NCBI GenBank assembly: GCA_964386865.1
Contig: CAYLUN010000006.1
Span: forward strand, 62,001-126,000
Length of the DNA stretch: 64,000 bases
Direction of reading: 5' to 3'
DNA from: CAYLUN01 sp964386865
GTDB lineage: Bacteria > Verrucomicrobiota > Kiritimatiellia > RFP12 > UBA1067
In this document: one piece after another, positions 27,072 through 35,584 of the stretch
Numbering within the stretch: the first letter of the stretch is position 1
Layout of the letters: the number at the start of each line of letters is the position of its first letter
The notes under the pieces: model-generated
What the model was told of the DNA's origin: nothing
What the model saw: the letters and a program-made list of their open reading frames with translations, nothing else
The model's database searches: none
Made by a program: the position numbers and the translations under genes

Positions 27072-29854
27072 TACAACTCGACCTTCACCGGCCCCATCAG
27101 CCCAGACGGCTGCAAGGCATCTTCGGAGGAGAAGCCCTGGTAGGCCTTGAGCGTGCGCTTGCCCTTCTCGTACTGCATGTTGCTCCGGGTGATGCGCTGC
27201 TCGGGCGGCAGGCCGGCGTCGCCGACCAGCCGGTTCGCCCACGGGTTGGTGACCTCGATCTGCAGCTCGTTCGCGCCCGCCTTCAGCGCGCCCGTCAGCT
27301 CCGCCTGCCACGGCGCGGTCCACACAACCCCGAGATCGTTGCCGTTCAGCCGCACCTGCGCCAGCGCCGCGACGGCGCCCAGCTGCAGGATTGCCTTGCG
27401 CCCCACCTGCTCAGCCGCGACCTCGAACGTCTTCCGGTACGTCGCCGTGCCGGAGAAGTACTTGATGCCGCTCTCGGCGTGTTTCGTCCAGTCCATCAGC
27501 GACTCGAACACCGCCTTCTCCGGCGCGCCACGACCGGCCTGGAAGCTAACCTCCCACGGGCCCTGGAGCTGGACAGAGGCCGGCGGTCGGAGGTCGGAGG
27601 CTACCGATCTCTGATCTTCGATCACCGATCTCCGCTTGCGGAACACCACGAATACCGACCCGTCCTGCGGCAGGTCGAGCGTCAGACGCGTCCGCCCATC
27701 CTCCGTCCTCCGACCTCCGACCTCCGTCTCGATCCGTCCGCTGACCGCATCCCACAGCTCGGGCTGCCTGCCGCTCACGCGGAACGCGCACTCGGCCTTG
27801 CCCGTGCCCGCGACGAAGTAGATGTCGGCCTCGCCGTCGCGGCGGTGCGTGTACTCGAACGGCCCCTCGAAATCGGGCGCCAGCCCCTTCGCCGTCAGCG
27901 CCTCCGGCAGCGACGGCGAGCCCGCCCACAGCTCCCCGCCCAGCCGCCGCGCCTCGTCGTCGCCCGCCGCGAGCCCCGGCGTGCGCTGCGGCTTGCGCGC
28001 GCCGAACACGACGGGCACGCCGGCCCGCTTGAGTTCCGCGATCTTGCGCAGCGCCGCGAGCGGGGCCTGCTCCTCAGCGAGGTCTACGGCCAGCACGCGG
28101 TACGTCATGCCGTCGGGAAGGACGAGCGCGCCGTCCTTGGCCGACGCGCGCTCCAGCAGCGCCTCGGTGGTGATCACGTCGTAGCCGTGCCCCTGCGGCA
28201 GCGCCACCGTGGCCGTCGCGCTCCAGTTGGTGGCGAAGCGGCCCCAGTGAAAGTACGGCACGTCGCCGACATACGCGCACACGTCCGCCACGTGGAGCCC
28301 CTGCCGCAACAGGTGCTGGCAGCGGCCGAGGTAGGTCATGAAGGGCGCGGCCTGCTCGAACCACGTCACTTTCGGGTTGATGTGCGTGCCCGCAAAGTAC
28401 TCGGTGCCGGGCAACCCGAACGCCTTCGGCGAGCAGGTGAAGGTGTGCCACACGAGCTGGTTGACGCCGTCGATAAAGCTCTCGTCGCCCGCCCGCTTCA
28501 GCAGCGCGGGAGAAGGCGTCCAGTGGCGGACCATGTGCGTGAACGCCTCGGCCGCGGCCAGCCGTTTGCCGTAGATGTGCGCGGCGATCGCCTGCGGCCG
28601 GCTCATTTGGCGGCCGCGCCGGTCGGTGTCGCCCGTGTACCAGAACTCGCCCTGCGGCATGTCGTTGCGGCTGAGGAACGACAGCTGGTCGGCCTCGCCG
28701 AACACGTTTGGGTCGCGGTTCCACGGCCCGCCGGACTCCGAGTGCCACTTGAGCCCGTTCTGGTGGGAGAGCGTCATCATGGTGCCGTAGAAGTTGTCCC
28801 GGAAACAGTCGTTGCGCGCACGCCGGTAGTCGCTGATGAACCGCTTCGACTCCTCCTGGCTCTTGACCGCAAACCCCGCCAGCGCCGGCAGCCACGGCCG
28901 GATCTCGTAGCCGCAATACGTCGCGAAATCCTTCTCGAATGCGCCGGTCCACGTCGGCACCGCCCCTTCCCAGCTCACGCTGTAGAAGTGCGTCAGCGTC
29001 TTGCCTGCCAGCGGGCCGACATCGGCGATGATCGCCTGGCCCATGCGGTTGAAGTGGCCCTCCACCGCCTTAGGATCCAGCACATCCACGTCGTACTCGT
29101 GGCCGTCGATGGTCGTGTGGCCGAAGCGCACCAGCGCCCACTGCCCCTGCGGCACCTCCCACGCCAAGCGGCCGCCCGCGTCCACCTGGCCCGTCAGATC
29201 CACGATCTCCTGCGCGGCGTGGAACTCCAGCGCCTTCTGGCCGTCGATCTTCTTGCCCCACGCCGAGGCGTGCATCGTGTAGAGCCCGTCTCCGGCGTTG
29301 ACCCACTCGGCCTTCGGGTCGGGGGCGGCGCCCTCATATTTCACGGCGAACGTCGCGATGGGCCAGAAGTATGTGCGGTCCGGGTTCTTCAGCGCCGCGT
29401 CGAAGCGCGTGCCGCCCGCCAGCGGGGCGGTCTGGCAGATCAGCCGCTTGGGCGCGTCGGCGCCGACCTCCCACGGCCCCTTCAGCGCGCCCGCGCAGCT
29501 GCTGAGGTTGACGCTCACCTCGAGCCCCACGCGGGCGGCCTCCTTGATGCCGAACGCCAGCAGCTCGCGCCACTCGGGGCTCATGAACTCCATCTTGGGC
29601 TTCGGCAGCACGACGTGCCCCTTGTCGTCCCAGTAGCCGCGCGCGTCGAACATCAGCAGCCCGCCGAAGCCCACGCGCCGCATGGCCTCCATGTCGCTCG
29701 TGATGGTCTCCTTGTCCACGTGCCCGTTGATCCACCACCAATAGGCCCACGGCCGACTCGTCACCGGCACGCGGCGAAAGTTCTCTTCCAGCGTCGCAGC
29801 CCTCACGCCCAGCGCCGCGCACATCAACACGCCCAACAGACAGCTCTTTTTCAT
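27068..29854 (-). CDS. GH106-like alpha-L-rhamnosidase, secreted, with in-frame repeat insertions
   Basis: This 928-residue protein has a signal peptide at its N-terminus (start 29854, MKKSCLLGVLMCAALGVRA). The opening RPWAYWWWINGHVDKETITSDMEAMRRVGFGGLLMFDA is typical for the GH106 / glycosyl hydrolase family 2-like rhamnosidases. The C-terminal part has a jelly-roll sugar-binding domain (WEVSFQ...FSGTATYRKTF...LNGNDLGVVW). Residues about 708-760 contain GGRRTEDG and RSVIEDQRSVASDLRPPAS. These are encoded by the inverted repeat at 27576-27728 and look like an insertion. Enzymes of this family release L-rhamnose, in keeping with the neighbouring isomerase and XylR regulator. Activity cannot be read from the sequence alone. 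Confidence 0.82.
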   Translation of the reverse strand: MKKSCLLGVLMCAALGVRAATLEENFRRVPVTSRPWAYWWWINGHVDKETITSDMEAMRRVGFGGLLMFDARGYWDDKGHVVLPKPKMEFMSPEWRELLAFGIKEAARVGLEVSVNLSSCAGALKGPWEVGADAPKRLICQTAPLAGGTRFDAALKNPDRTYFWPIATFAVKYEGAAPDPKAEWVNAGDGLYTMHASAWGKKIDGQKALEFHAAQEIVDLTGQVDAGGRLAWEVPQGQWALVRFGHTTIDGHEYDVDVLDPKAVEGHFNRMGQAIIADVGPLAGKTLTHFYSVSWEGAVPTWTGAFEKDFATYCGYEIRPWLPALAGFAVKSQEESKRFISDYRRARNDCFRDNFYGTMMTLSHQNGLKWHSESGGPWNRDPNVFGEADQLSFLSRNDMPQGEFWYTGDTDRRGRQMSRPQAIAAHIYGKRLAAAEAFTHMVRHWTPSPALLKRAGDESFIDGVNQLVWHTFTCSPKAFGLPGTEYFAGTHINPKVTWFEQAAPFMTYLGRCQHLLRQGLHVADVCAYVGDVPYFHWGRFATNWSATATVALPQGHGYDVITTEALLERASAKDGALVLPDGMTYRVLAVDLAEEQAPLAALRKIAELKRAGVPVVFGARKPQRTPGLAAGDDEARRLGGELWAGSPSLPEALTAKGLAPDFEGPFEYTHRRDGEADIYFVAGTGKAECAFRVSGRQPELWDAVSGRIETEVGGRRTEDGRTRLTLDLPQDGSVFVVFRKRRSVIEDQRSVASDLRPPASVQLQGPWEVSFQAGRGAPEKAVFESLMDWTKHAESGIKYFSGTATYRKTFEVAAEQVGRKAILQLGAVAALAQVRLNGNDLGVVWTAPWQAELTGALKAGANELQIEVTNPWANRLVGDAGLPPEQRITRSNMQYEKGKRTLKAYQGFSSEDALQPSGLMGPVKVELY
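27576..27728. repeat. GATCGG/GGTCGGA-word inverted repeat inside a coding sequence
   Basis: The left arm (27582-27636) has GGCGGTCGGAGGTCGGAGG followed by GATCGG/GATCGA/GATCAG words on the opposite strand. The right arm (27691-27728) has CCTCCGTCCTCCGACCTCC repeats. The GGTCGGA part is inverted between the arms with about 100 bp between. It is fully inside the rhamnosidase-like gene and keeps its frame. The intervening 55 bp encode the normal family segment LTLDLPQDGSVFVVF. Confidence 0.75.
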
Positions 29855-29870
29855 GGTGCTTCGCCTCTTT

Positions 29871-30152
29871 TCACTTCTTCGCCGTTCCGAAGACTTTGCG
29901 GATCGCCTCGAGGTGGGCGGAGCCGTAGTGCGCTTCGGGCAACAGAAACTGGCCTTCCGTCCACTCGTTCCACGCGCTGCCGTGGTCATACGTGTGCCAG
30001 TGCGGATAATAGACGGCCACGACGGCGGGCCGGGCCGCCGATGGCGCGACTTCAGCCACGCATGCGACCGCGTTCACGGAAGCGACCAGCGCGCACAACG
30101 CCCGGCGGCTCGCGAGCCCGCTCCGCCTGCGCCCCACCTTGACCTCTGTCAT
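29871..30152 (-). pseudogene. WbsX-like / glycan-enzyme remnant with internal deletion
   Basis: A 93-residue frame encodes a signal-like N-terminus, then VAVYYPHWHTYDHGS and directly AWNEWTEGQFLLPEAHYGSAHLEAIRKVFG. In WbsX-type glycosyltransferases and related GH99-like proteins, YYP.WH lies near the start and SWNEWTEG...YLEP...YG..YLEA lies near the end, some 300 residues later. So about 80 percent of the gene appears to be missing between the two motifs, but the frame is kept. The remnant lies between the isomerase (16 bp) and the rhamnosidase (16 bp), so it may still be translated. A specialised mini-protein cannot be excluded. Confidence 0.6.
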
Positions 30153-30168
30153 CTCCGCCCCCCTTGCT

Positions 30169-31695
30169 CTACTCGCGCGGCGTCACGACGACGGCTTCGA
30201 TGCCCAGCACCTTCGCGATTTTGACGAGGCTGTCCGCGTGGTGCCCCACGCCCAGCGCGAAGTGGTGCGTCGGCCCCTGCTCGACCCACTTCAGCAGGAA
30301 GGTGCGCACGTCGGGCTTGAACTTGCCGTGCGTGTTGGTGTTGCCCGTCGGCGGGATCGGCCCGGCCAGCGACTCGCCCTCGGCGATCACGAACTTCATC
30401 TTGCCGTCCGCCTTGACGCCGATCGAGAGCATGGTGATCGGCCCCTCCTTGATGTTGAACTCCACGCCCGCGCCCTTGCCCGGCTTGCCGTGGTAGGTCT
30501 TGAGCGAGCGCAGCACGGGCTTGCGCGAGGCGATGTTCAGGTGGTGCGGCCCGTCGTGGCCCACGAGCACGGAGTCGCGCTCGAAATCGACTGGGTGAAA
30601 CTCCGCGAAGCTGCCGCCGACGTCGAGCCGGTCCATGATCATCATCGCGACGCAGTTCTTGAGGTCGTACTCGCCGCACATCGGAAAGCCCGCGCCGGTC
30701 AGCAGGGAGTTGCCTACGATCAGGTTCGTTACCAGCTCGCGCAGCGGCGAGTCGGGCAGCCCCTCGTAGTAGTACGCCAGCCCGTCGAGATTCCGCGACG
30801 CCGTGAATTTGTCGAGCGCCACCGCGGCCTTGGCCGCAACCTCCAAATCGTGGTCAGTTAACTTCGTGGTCAGCGGGTCTGAGACGGGGTCAGGCGTGTC
30901 GAAGAACCCGAGGATCACCTGCTTCTTGGCCTCGACCGCGGCCTTGTCCTCCTGCAGATAGAACTTCAGAATCTCATCCGGCTCGCACAGCGCCACGTGG
31001 CAGCCGAAGGCGGCGGTGACCGCCGTCGGGTCGACGTGCATGTCGTACATCGACTCGAGCACGTGCCCCATGAGACCGATGCGCGCGCGGCGCAGGTCGT
31101 GCAGCACCTTGGCGATCTGGCACCAGCGCGCCAGCTCCTTGTCCGCGATCGGATCGCCCTCGCGCACGCCGAGGATCACGTCGGCCACGGGCTTGCCCAT
31201 GCGGATCGCGACGCCGGTGAACTCGGGCACCGAGCAGAAGTCGTCGTTGCACAGCTGCGTGTAGGTCTTGGCCGTCGCGTACGGCATGGCCTTGAGCGGC
31301 TGCAGCGCGACGAGCACGATCGGCACGTTGAGGTCGCGGGCGAGGATGCCGAACGTCGAGGAGGTCGCGTAGGTCACCATGTCGATGAAGAGCACGTCCA
31401 AGTCGGCGGCCTTCATCTTCGGCAGCGCGTCGTAGGCGTCCTGCGCCTTGTCGAGGATGCCGAAGGTCACGGTCTCCACGCCGTTGGCCTGCACCTTCTT
31501 GTCGAGCTGGGCCATCTTGCCTTTCAGCTCGTCCAGCAGGCCGTCGAACTGGCCCCAGTAGGTGTGGTGCCCCACGCCGACGATGCCGACGCGCGCGGCC
31601 AAGGGCTTGCGCCGCTCCACGCGCGGCCCCTCGGCGGCCCACGCCGAAGCCGCCATCACCGCCACCGCCCAAACCGCCAGACAGCCGTTCTTCAT
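30169..31695 (-). CDS. L-fucose/L-arabinose isomerase-like protein with signal peptide
   Basis: This 508-residue protein starts at 31695 after GGAGG. It belongs to the fucose/arabinose isomerase fold: RVGIVGVGHHTYWGQFDGLLDEL at the N-terminus and conserved C-terminal segments with EFHPVDFERDSVLVGHDGPHHL and GPTHHFALGVGHHADSL, which include metal-site Glu and His candidates. The unusual point is the first 22 residues (MKNGCLAVWAVAVMAASAWAA), which form a textbook signal peptide. Sugar isomerases normally act in the cytoplasm. Either this enzyme works in the periplasm or it has become a sensor or binding protein. It is divergent from the XylR-type regulator. Confidence 0.78.
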   Translation of the reverse strand: MKNGCLAVWAVAVMAASAWAAEGPRVERRKPLAARVGIVGVGHHTYWGQFDGLLDELKGKMAQLDKKVQANGVETVTFGILDKAQDAYDALPKMKAADLDVLFIDMVTYATSSTFGILARDLNVPIVLVALQPLKAMPYATAKTYTQLCNDDFCSVPEFTGVAIRMGKPVADVILGVREGDPIADKELARWCQIAKVLHDLRRARIGLMGHVLESMYDMHVDPTAVTAAFGCHVALCEPDEILKFYLQEDKAAVEAKKQVILGFFDTPDPVSDPLTTKLTDHDLEVAAKAAVALDKFTASRNLDGLAYYYEGLPDSPLRELVTNLIVGNSLLTGAGFPMCGEYDLKNCVAMMIMDRLDVGGSFAEFHPVDFERDSVLVGHDGPHHLNIASRKPVLRSLKTYHGKPGKGAGVEFNIKEGPITMLSIGVKADGKMKFVIAEGESLAGPIPPTGNTNTHGKFKPDVRTFLLKWVEQGPTHHFALGVGHHADSLVKIAKVLGIEAVVVTPRE

Positions 31696-31757
31696 CGCGC
31701 GTTCCTCCCACGTCGTTCCTGAATCCACAATACGCGCCCATTCTAGGTTGGACGGCG

Positions 31758-31795
31758 TTTGTTGTCGATCTGCATGTTGCGTATTTGTTTTCGAT
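31758..31795 (+). promoter_or_regulatory. Candidate operator: two direct repeats
   Basis: TTTGTTGTCGAT at 31758-31769 and TTTGTTTTCGAT at 31784-31795 match at 11 of 12 positions, with starts 26 bp apart. They lie in the 152-bp gap between the divergent isomerase gene and the XylR-type regulator. AraC-type regulators bind such direct repeats, so the regulator at 31848 is the likely ligand. Confidence 0.5.
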
Positions 31796-31847
31796 GGTTT
31801 GCGCAGTTGCGCTTGCCAAGCCCGACGCCGCGACGTAGAGTGTAGGC

Positions 31848-33059
31848 ATGCTTTTACCGCCGCCGACAGCCAGCGCGCCGCACGTTGTGATTCTGACCTC
31901 GACGATCCCGAAAGGGCTGCACGAGATGCTGCAGGGCGTCCTGCAGTATGCGCAGGAGCGCGGGCCGTGGCGCATCTACCAGCAGGAGAACCGCCGCTGG
32001 ATGTATCGGCTGCAGGGCCTGAAGCAGTGGGGCTGCACGGGCATCGTCGCGGCGGACCACCACTCCGAAGAGGAGGCGCGGCTGATCGCGGGGGTGGGCG
32101 TGCCGGTCGTCGTGCTCCTGCAGCCCCACCCCATGCGGCGGCCGTCCTACCCCCTGTTTCCGCACTCCTGCGTGCTCTGGGACTCGGCCGCGGTGGGGCG
32201 CATGGCCGCCGACTACTTCATCGAGCGCCGCTACACGCGCTTCGCCTTCGTCGGCGACACGGCCAGCGAGACGTACTGGTCGAAGGAGCGGGAGCACGGC
32301 TTTCGAAAGACGCTGCGCGCGGCGGGCCACCGTATCTGCCACGCCTACGGGCCCTGCTCGGCGCGCGAGCGCCGCGACTGGGCGGCCGAGAGCCCGCGCA
32401 TGCAGGCGTGGCTGAAGGCGCTGCCGAAGCCGGTGGGGCTCTTTGCGCCGAACGACCGGCGCGGCAAGCAGGTGCTGGACGCCTGCCTCGACGCGGGCAT
32501 CAGCGTGCCCGACGAGGTGGCCGTGCTCGGCGTCGACAACGACGAGTGGATCTGCGAGGCGTCGGTGCCCACGCTCTCCAGCGTCCAGTGCGACCCGCGC
32601 CAGGCGGGCTTCCAGATCGCGGGGCACCTCGACCGCCTCATGCGCGGGGAGCGCCTGCGCAAGCGCGCGTTCATCGTGCCGCCCGTGCGCGTCGTGACCC
32701 GCCAGTCCACCGACTGGATGGCGATCGCGGACAAGCAGATCGCGCGGGCGCTGACCTTCATCCGCGAGCGCGCCTCGGACTCCGGCCTGCGCGTGAACGA
32801 CCTCGCCCGACTCTGCGGCCTCTCGCGGCGGGCCACGGAGATCCGCTTCAAGAACGCGACCGGCCGCACGGTCCGCGAGGAGATTGAGCATGTGCGGCTG
32901 GGGCGGCTGCGCGCCCTGCTCGTCGAGTCGGACGAGCGGATCGGCGGCCTCGCCCGGCAGTGCGGGTTCGGCTGCCAGACCCACCTCGGCCGGGTCTTCC
33001 GCGCGCGCTACGGCGTCACGATGGGACAGTTCCGCGCCGACGCCCGGAAGCAGCCGTGA
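31848..33059 (+). CDS. XylR-type transcription regulator (LacI-like sensor plus AraC HTH)
   Basis: This 403-residue protein has an N-terminal periplasmic-binding-type sensor domain (about 10-290) of the XylR kind, with HVVILTSTIPKGLHEMLQGVLQYA, FAFVGD and DEVAVLGVDNDEWICEASVPTLSSV. A C-terminal AraC-type double helix-turn-helix (about 300-400) has IRERASDSGLRVNDLARLCG, SRRATEIRFK and GFGCQTHLGRVFRARYGVTMGQFR. This fusion is typical of sugar-responsive activators of PVC and enterobacterial XylR. It is divergent from the isomerase / remnant / rhamnosidase operon, which it probably controls. Confidence 0.9.
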   Translation: MLLPPPTASAPHVVILTSTIPKGLHEMLQGVLQYAQERGPWRIYQQENRRWMYRLQGLKQWGCTGIVAADHHSEEEARLIAGVGVPVVVLLQPHPMRRPSYPLFPHSCVLWDSAAVGRMAADYFIERRYTRFAFVGDTASETYWSKEREHGFRKTLRAAGHRICHAYGPCSARERRDWAAESPRMQAWLKALPKPVGLFAPNDRRGKQVLDACLDAGISVPDEVAVLGVDNDEWICEASVPTLSSVQCDPRQAGFQIAGHLDRLMRGERLRKRAFIVPPVRVVTRQSTDWMAIADKQIARALTFIRERASDSGLRVNDLARLCGLSRRATEIRFKNATGRTVREEIEHVRLGRLRALLVESDERIGGLARQCGFGCQTHLGRVFRARYGVTMGQFRADARKQP

Positions 33060-33068
33060 GGCGGCGCG

Positions 33069-35099
33069 TCACTTCTTGCGCGCGGCGCCGGCCGGCTTCT
33101 TGGGGCCTGCGGGGGCGGCGCCGGCCTTGGCCGCGCCAAGCTGGCCCGGGGCCTGGAGGCTGATGTTGGCGAACTTGGCCGTGGCCAGCGTGTTGGTGTC
33201 TTGCGCGGAGACGGAGAACCCGATGGTGTTCTTGGCGGGCAGCTCCAGCTCGCACGCGCCGAACGGCGTCCAGGCGAGGCCGTCGGCGGAGAAGTAGGCT
33301 TCGAACACATGGCCGACGCGGGCGAGCCTGAGGTACTTCGGAACCGGGAAGGGCCGCTCGGAGCGCTTGACGAGCACCGTCATGTTGTTCGGCTCCCGGA
33401 TTTGGAGAAACAGCTGGCCGCTGCCGAGGAACCCGAAAAGCAGGCCGGGGCCTTGGGACGGGTCGCCGCCTTTGACCAGCAGGCCCGTGATAGCGAGGCT
33501 GTTGTTGTCGGCGATCGCCTTGACCTGCGCGGAGAACACGTAGTTGCTTGCGGCTTTCGTCCAGACGAACCGGCACCGGTCATGGCCGCTCCACATGTCG
33601 ATGCCGGTGCCCTGAATGATCAGCGTTCCGCCCATTTGCATGGTGCTGCCGCGTTGCGTGGGCTGTCCCAGATTCGTGCTCTGCCAGATTTGGCTGGGGT
33701 CGTTGATGATGAAGTCCTGGGCCGGGGAGGCCGCCACGAGCTGGGGCTGAGGGACGCTGACGGGCAGCGCCAGGGTGGCCGCTTGCCCGAAGTCATCACG
33801 GACAGGCACGGCGGGCTCGGGCTGAGGCTCGGATCCGTCAGCCGGCCGAGCCGAGGTTCCCGTCGCGTGTCCCGCCGCCCCCCCGCGGAGCCACGTGAGC
33901 GTCTGGCTGAACGAGCGCTCGCGGATGGCGATCAGAAGCGAGACCACGGCGAGCACGCAGAGGACGACGGTAAACGCGCTGGGGCCGCGCGAGTACGGCG
34001 CCGCCGTCTGCGGCAGCTGTCTCAGCCCGAGGCCTGCGAAGAAGCCGCGGGCCGGCGCCGCGGCGGCCGGCGCCGCGGGCGGCGGCAAGTCCAGCTCGGA
34101 CAGAGCGTCCCGGATCTCAGCGGCGACGACATCGCTGGACGCCTGCCGTTTGTCCGGATCGGGCTCGAGCATCTGCATGACCAGCTTCCGCGTCGGCATC
34201 GACACGTGGCGCGCGTGAGCGATGAGCGGGAGGGGGCGCCGGAGCAGCCGCGCCTTCAGCACGTCGATCGTCTTTTCCCCTTCGATCGGCGGCCGCCCGG
34301 ACAGCAGGTGGTAAAGCGTGGCCCCGAGGCTGTAGAGGTCGCTGCGGTGGGTGTCCGCCGCGCCCCTGAGAAGCTCCGGGGCGATGTAGTTCGGCGTGCC
34401 CACGAGGGCCCCGCCTTTGTGACGCGTCATGCCCGAAAGCCCGAAGTCGACCAGCTTGGCGTTCCCGTCCCGGTCCAGCACGATGTTGCCCGGCTTGATG
34501 TCGCCGTGAACCAAACCCTCGCGGTTGAGGGCCGACAGCCCGTCAGCCACGTCCAGCGCCATCCGCAGCGCGACGCGCTCATCGATGCGCCCCTCGCGCT
34601 CCAGCTTCTGCGCGAAATCCTGGCCGGTCACCAGCTCCATGACCAGATAGGGGTGCCCGTTGGAGAAATTGAGCGCATATACCTGTGCCACCCGGGGATG
34701 GTTCAGTTTGCCAGCGGCGCAGGCTTCGCTGAGCAGGCGCTCGCGAGACTCCGGGTTGTCGGCGTGACAGCCGCGAACCAATTTGACCGCCACGTCGCGC
34801 CTCAGGGTTTCGTCGGTCGCGCGGTAGACGGAGCCCATCTCACCTTCGCCGATGTGCCCATACAGCAGAAAACCTCCCACGCGCGCCGGCACCAAGAACT
34901 TGCCGCCGCAGGCTGGGCAGAGCAGGCTCGTGAGGGGCTTGGCGTCGGCCAGCGGCACCTTCTCCTTGCAGTGCGGACAGGCCGCCTCCGCCATGCATTC
35001 GAATATAATCCCGGTCTTTTGGCCTTCCTTCTGCTCCACGACAGGGTCGCGTTTCACCGAGCGCAGCAGGATACTTGGTTTGTTCGGTTCAGTTGCCAC
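33069..35099 (-). CDS. Hanks-type Ser/Thr protein kinase with zinc ribbon and C-terminal jelly roll
   Basis: This 676-residue protein has a GTG start. A CPHC (41-44) and CPAC (61-64) pair forms a zinc ribbon. The kinase domain (about 75-335) has GEGEMGSVY (84-92), the invariant Lys in VAVKL (106), the catalytic loop VHGDIKPGN (198-205), DFG (218-220) and APE (240-242). The catalytic HRD is HGD, so it is a non-RD type. A single membrane helix lies at about 374-392. The C-terminal extracytoplasmic part (about 480-650) resembles a DUF1349/LamG-like jelly roll (YVFSAQVKAI...LFLQIREPNN...FGFSVSAQD). It is likely a receptor-like kinase with an envelope glycan-sensing domain. Confidence 0.87.
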   Translation of the reverse strand: MATEPNKPSILLRSVKRDPVVEQKEGQKTGIIFECMAEAACPHCKEKVPLADAKPLTSLLCPACGGKFLVPARVGGFLLYGHIGEGEMGSVYRATDETLRRDVAVKLVRGCHADNPESRERLLSEACAAGKLNHPRVAQVYALNFSNGHPYLVMELVTGQDFAQKLEREGRIDERVALRMALDVADGLSALNREGLVHGDIKPGNIVLDRDGNAKLVDFGLSGMTRHKGGALVGTPNYIAPELLRGAADTHRSDLYSLGATLYHLLSGRPPIEGEKTIDVLKARLLRRPLPLIAHARHVSMPTRKLVMQMLEPDPDKRQASSDVVAAEIRDALSELDLPPPAAPAAAAPARGFFAGLGLRQLPQTAAPYSRGPSAFTVVLCVLAVVSLLIAIRERSFSQTLTWLRGGAAGHATGTSARPADGSEPQPEPAVPVRDDFGQAATLALPVSVPQPQLVAASPAQDFIINDPSQIWQSTNLGQPTQRGSTMQMGGTLIIQGTGIDMWSGHDRCRFVWTKAASNYVFSAQVKAIADNNSLAITGLLVKGGDPSQGPGLLFGFLGSGQLFLQIREPNNMTVLVKRSERPFPVPKYLRLARVGHVFEAYFSADGLAWTPFGACELELPAKNTIGFSVSAQDTNTLATAKFANISLQAPGQLGAAKAGAAPAGPKKPAGAARKK

Positions 35100-35271
35100 G
35101 GCGTTCTTCTAGCGTCAGCAGCGCCGTTGCTCCATCGCGTAACGGCGCTTCGAGAAAGCGTTCGGTATTGAGTTGAGCCCTCGCCCCAAGGCAAGAGCAT
35201 GAAGACGCCTCACACAACCCAATGCCCATTAGTTTCCCCGTTCTGTGCCCAAATTGCAACCTGATTCCTTG

Positions 35272-35530
35272 GGGCCCCTGAGCGGGGGGTGCGATTGCAA
35301 ACTATTGCAATCGCACAGAATTCAGAAGCCAGAAGCCAGAATTCAGGAGTTGGATGCCAACGAGTTATGTCCGATTCGCGCGAGATTCTTCCTGTCTCCT
35401 CTTTGGGAGACACCTTTTTGGGCGGCGCTTTCGTATGTAAGTCGTTGCGAAGCAATTCTGAATTCTGACTCCTGAATTCTGACTTCTGGGTGCGATGCAA
35501 CGAAGTAAAATCGCACCCCTGAGCGGGGCC
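35272..35530. repeat. GAATTC/CCAGAAG-word inverted-repeat element flanked by a direct repeat
   Basis: The arms are GGTGCGATT...ATTGCAATCGCAC followed by CAGAATTCAGAAGCCAGAAG on the left, and the same words inverted on the right (CTGACTCCTGAATTCTGACT then GGGTGCGAT...ATCGCACC). The outer boundaries carry the 13-mer CCCCTGAGCGGGG in direct orientation, at about 35276-35288 and 35516-35528. The inside (35350-35450) is unique. This looks like a non-autonomous mobile element of about 230 bp. A spurious reading frame (35210-35500 minus) covers it and is not taken as coding. Confidence 0.75.
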
Positions 35531-35584
35531 AGCCGGGAAGCCGACAACGGGGCGCGCGTGCTGCGCCGGACCGCCTTCTGGCCG

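Noticed and set aside
27038..30142. 1034-residue reading frame on the plus strand
   Set aside because: It is antisense to the rhamnosidase-like gene. The repeated Arg/Leu pattern is the usual shadow in GC-rich DNA.
35210..35500. 96-residue reading frame over the repeat element
   Set aside because: The translation (QKSEFRSQNSELL) is just the reiterated word of the inverted repeat. No ribosome site and no independent conservation are visible.
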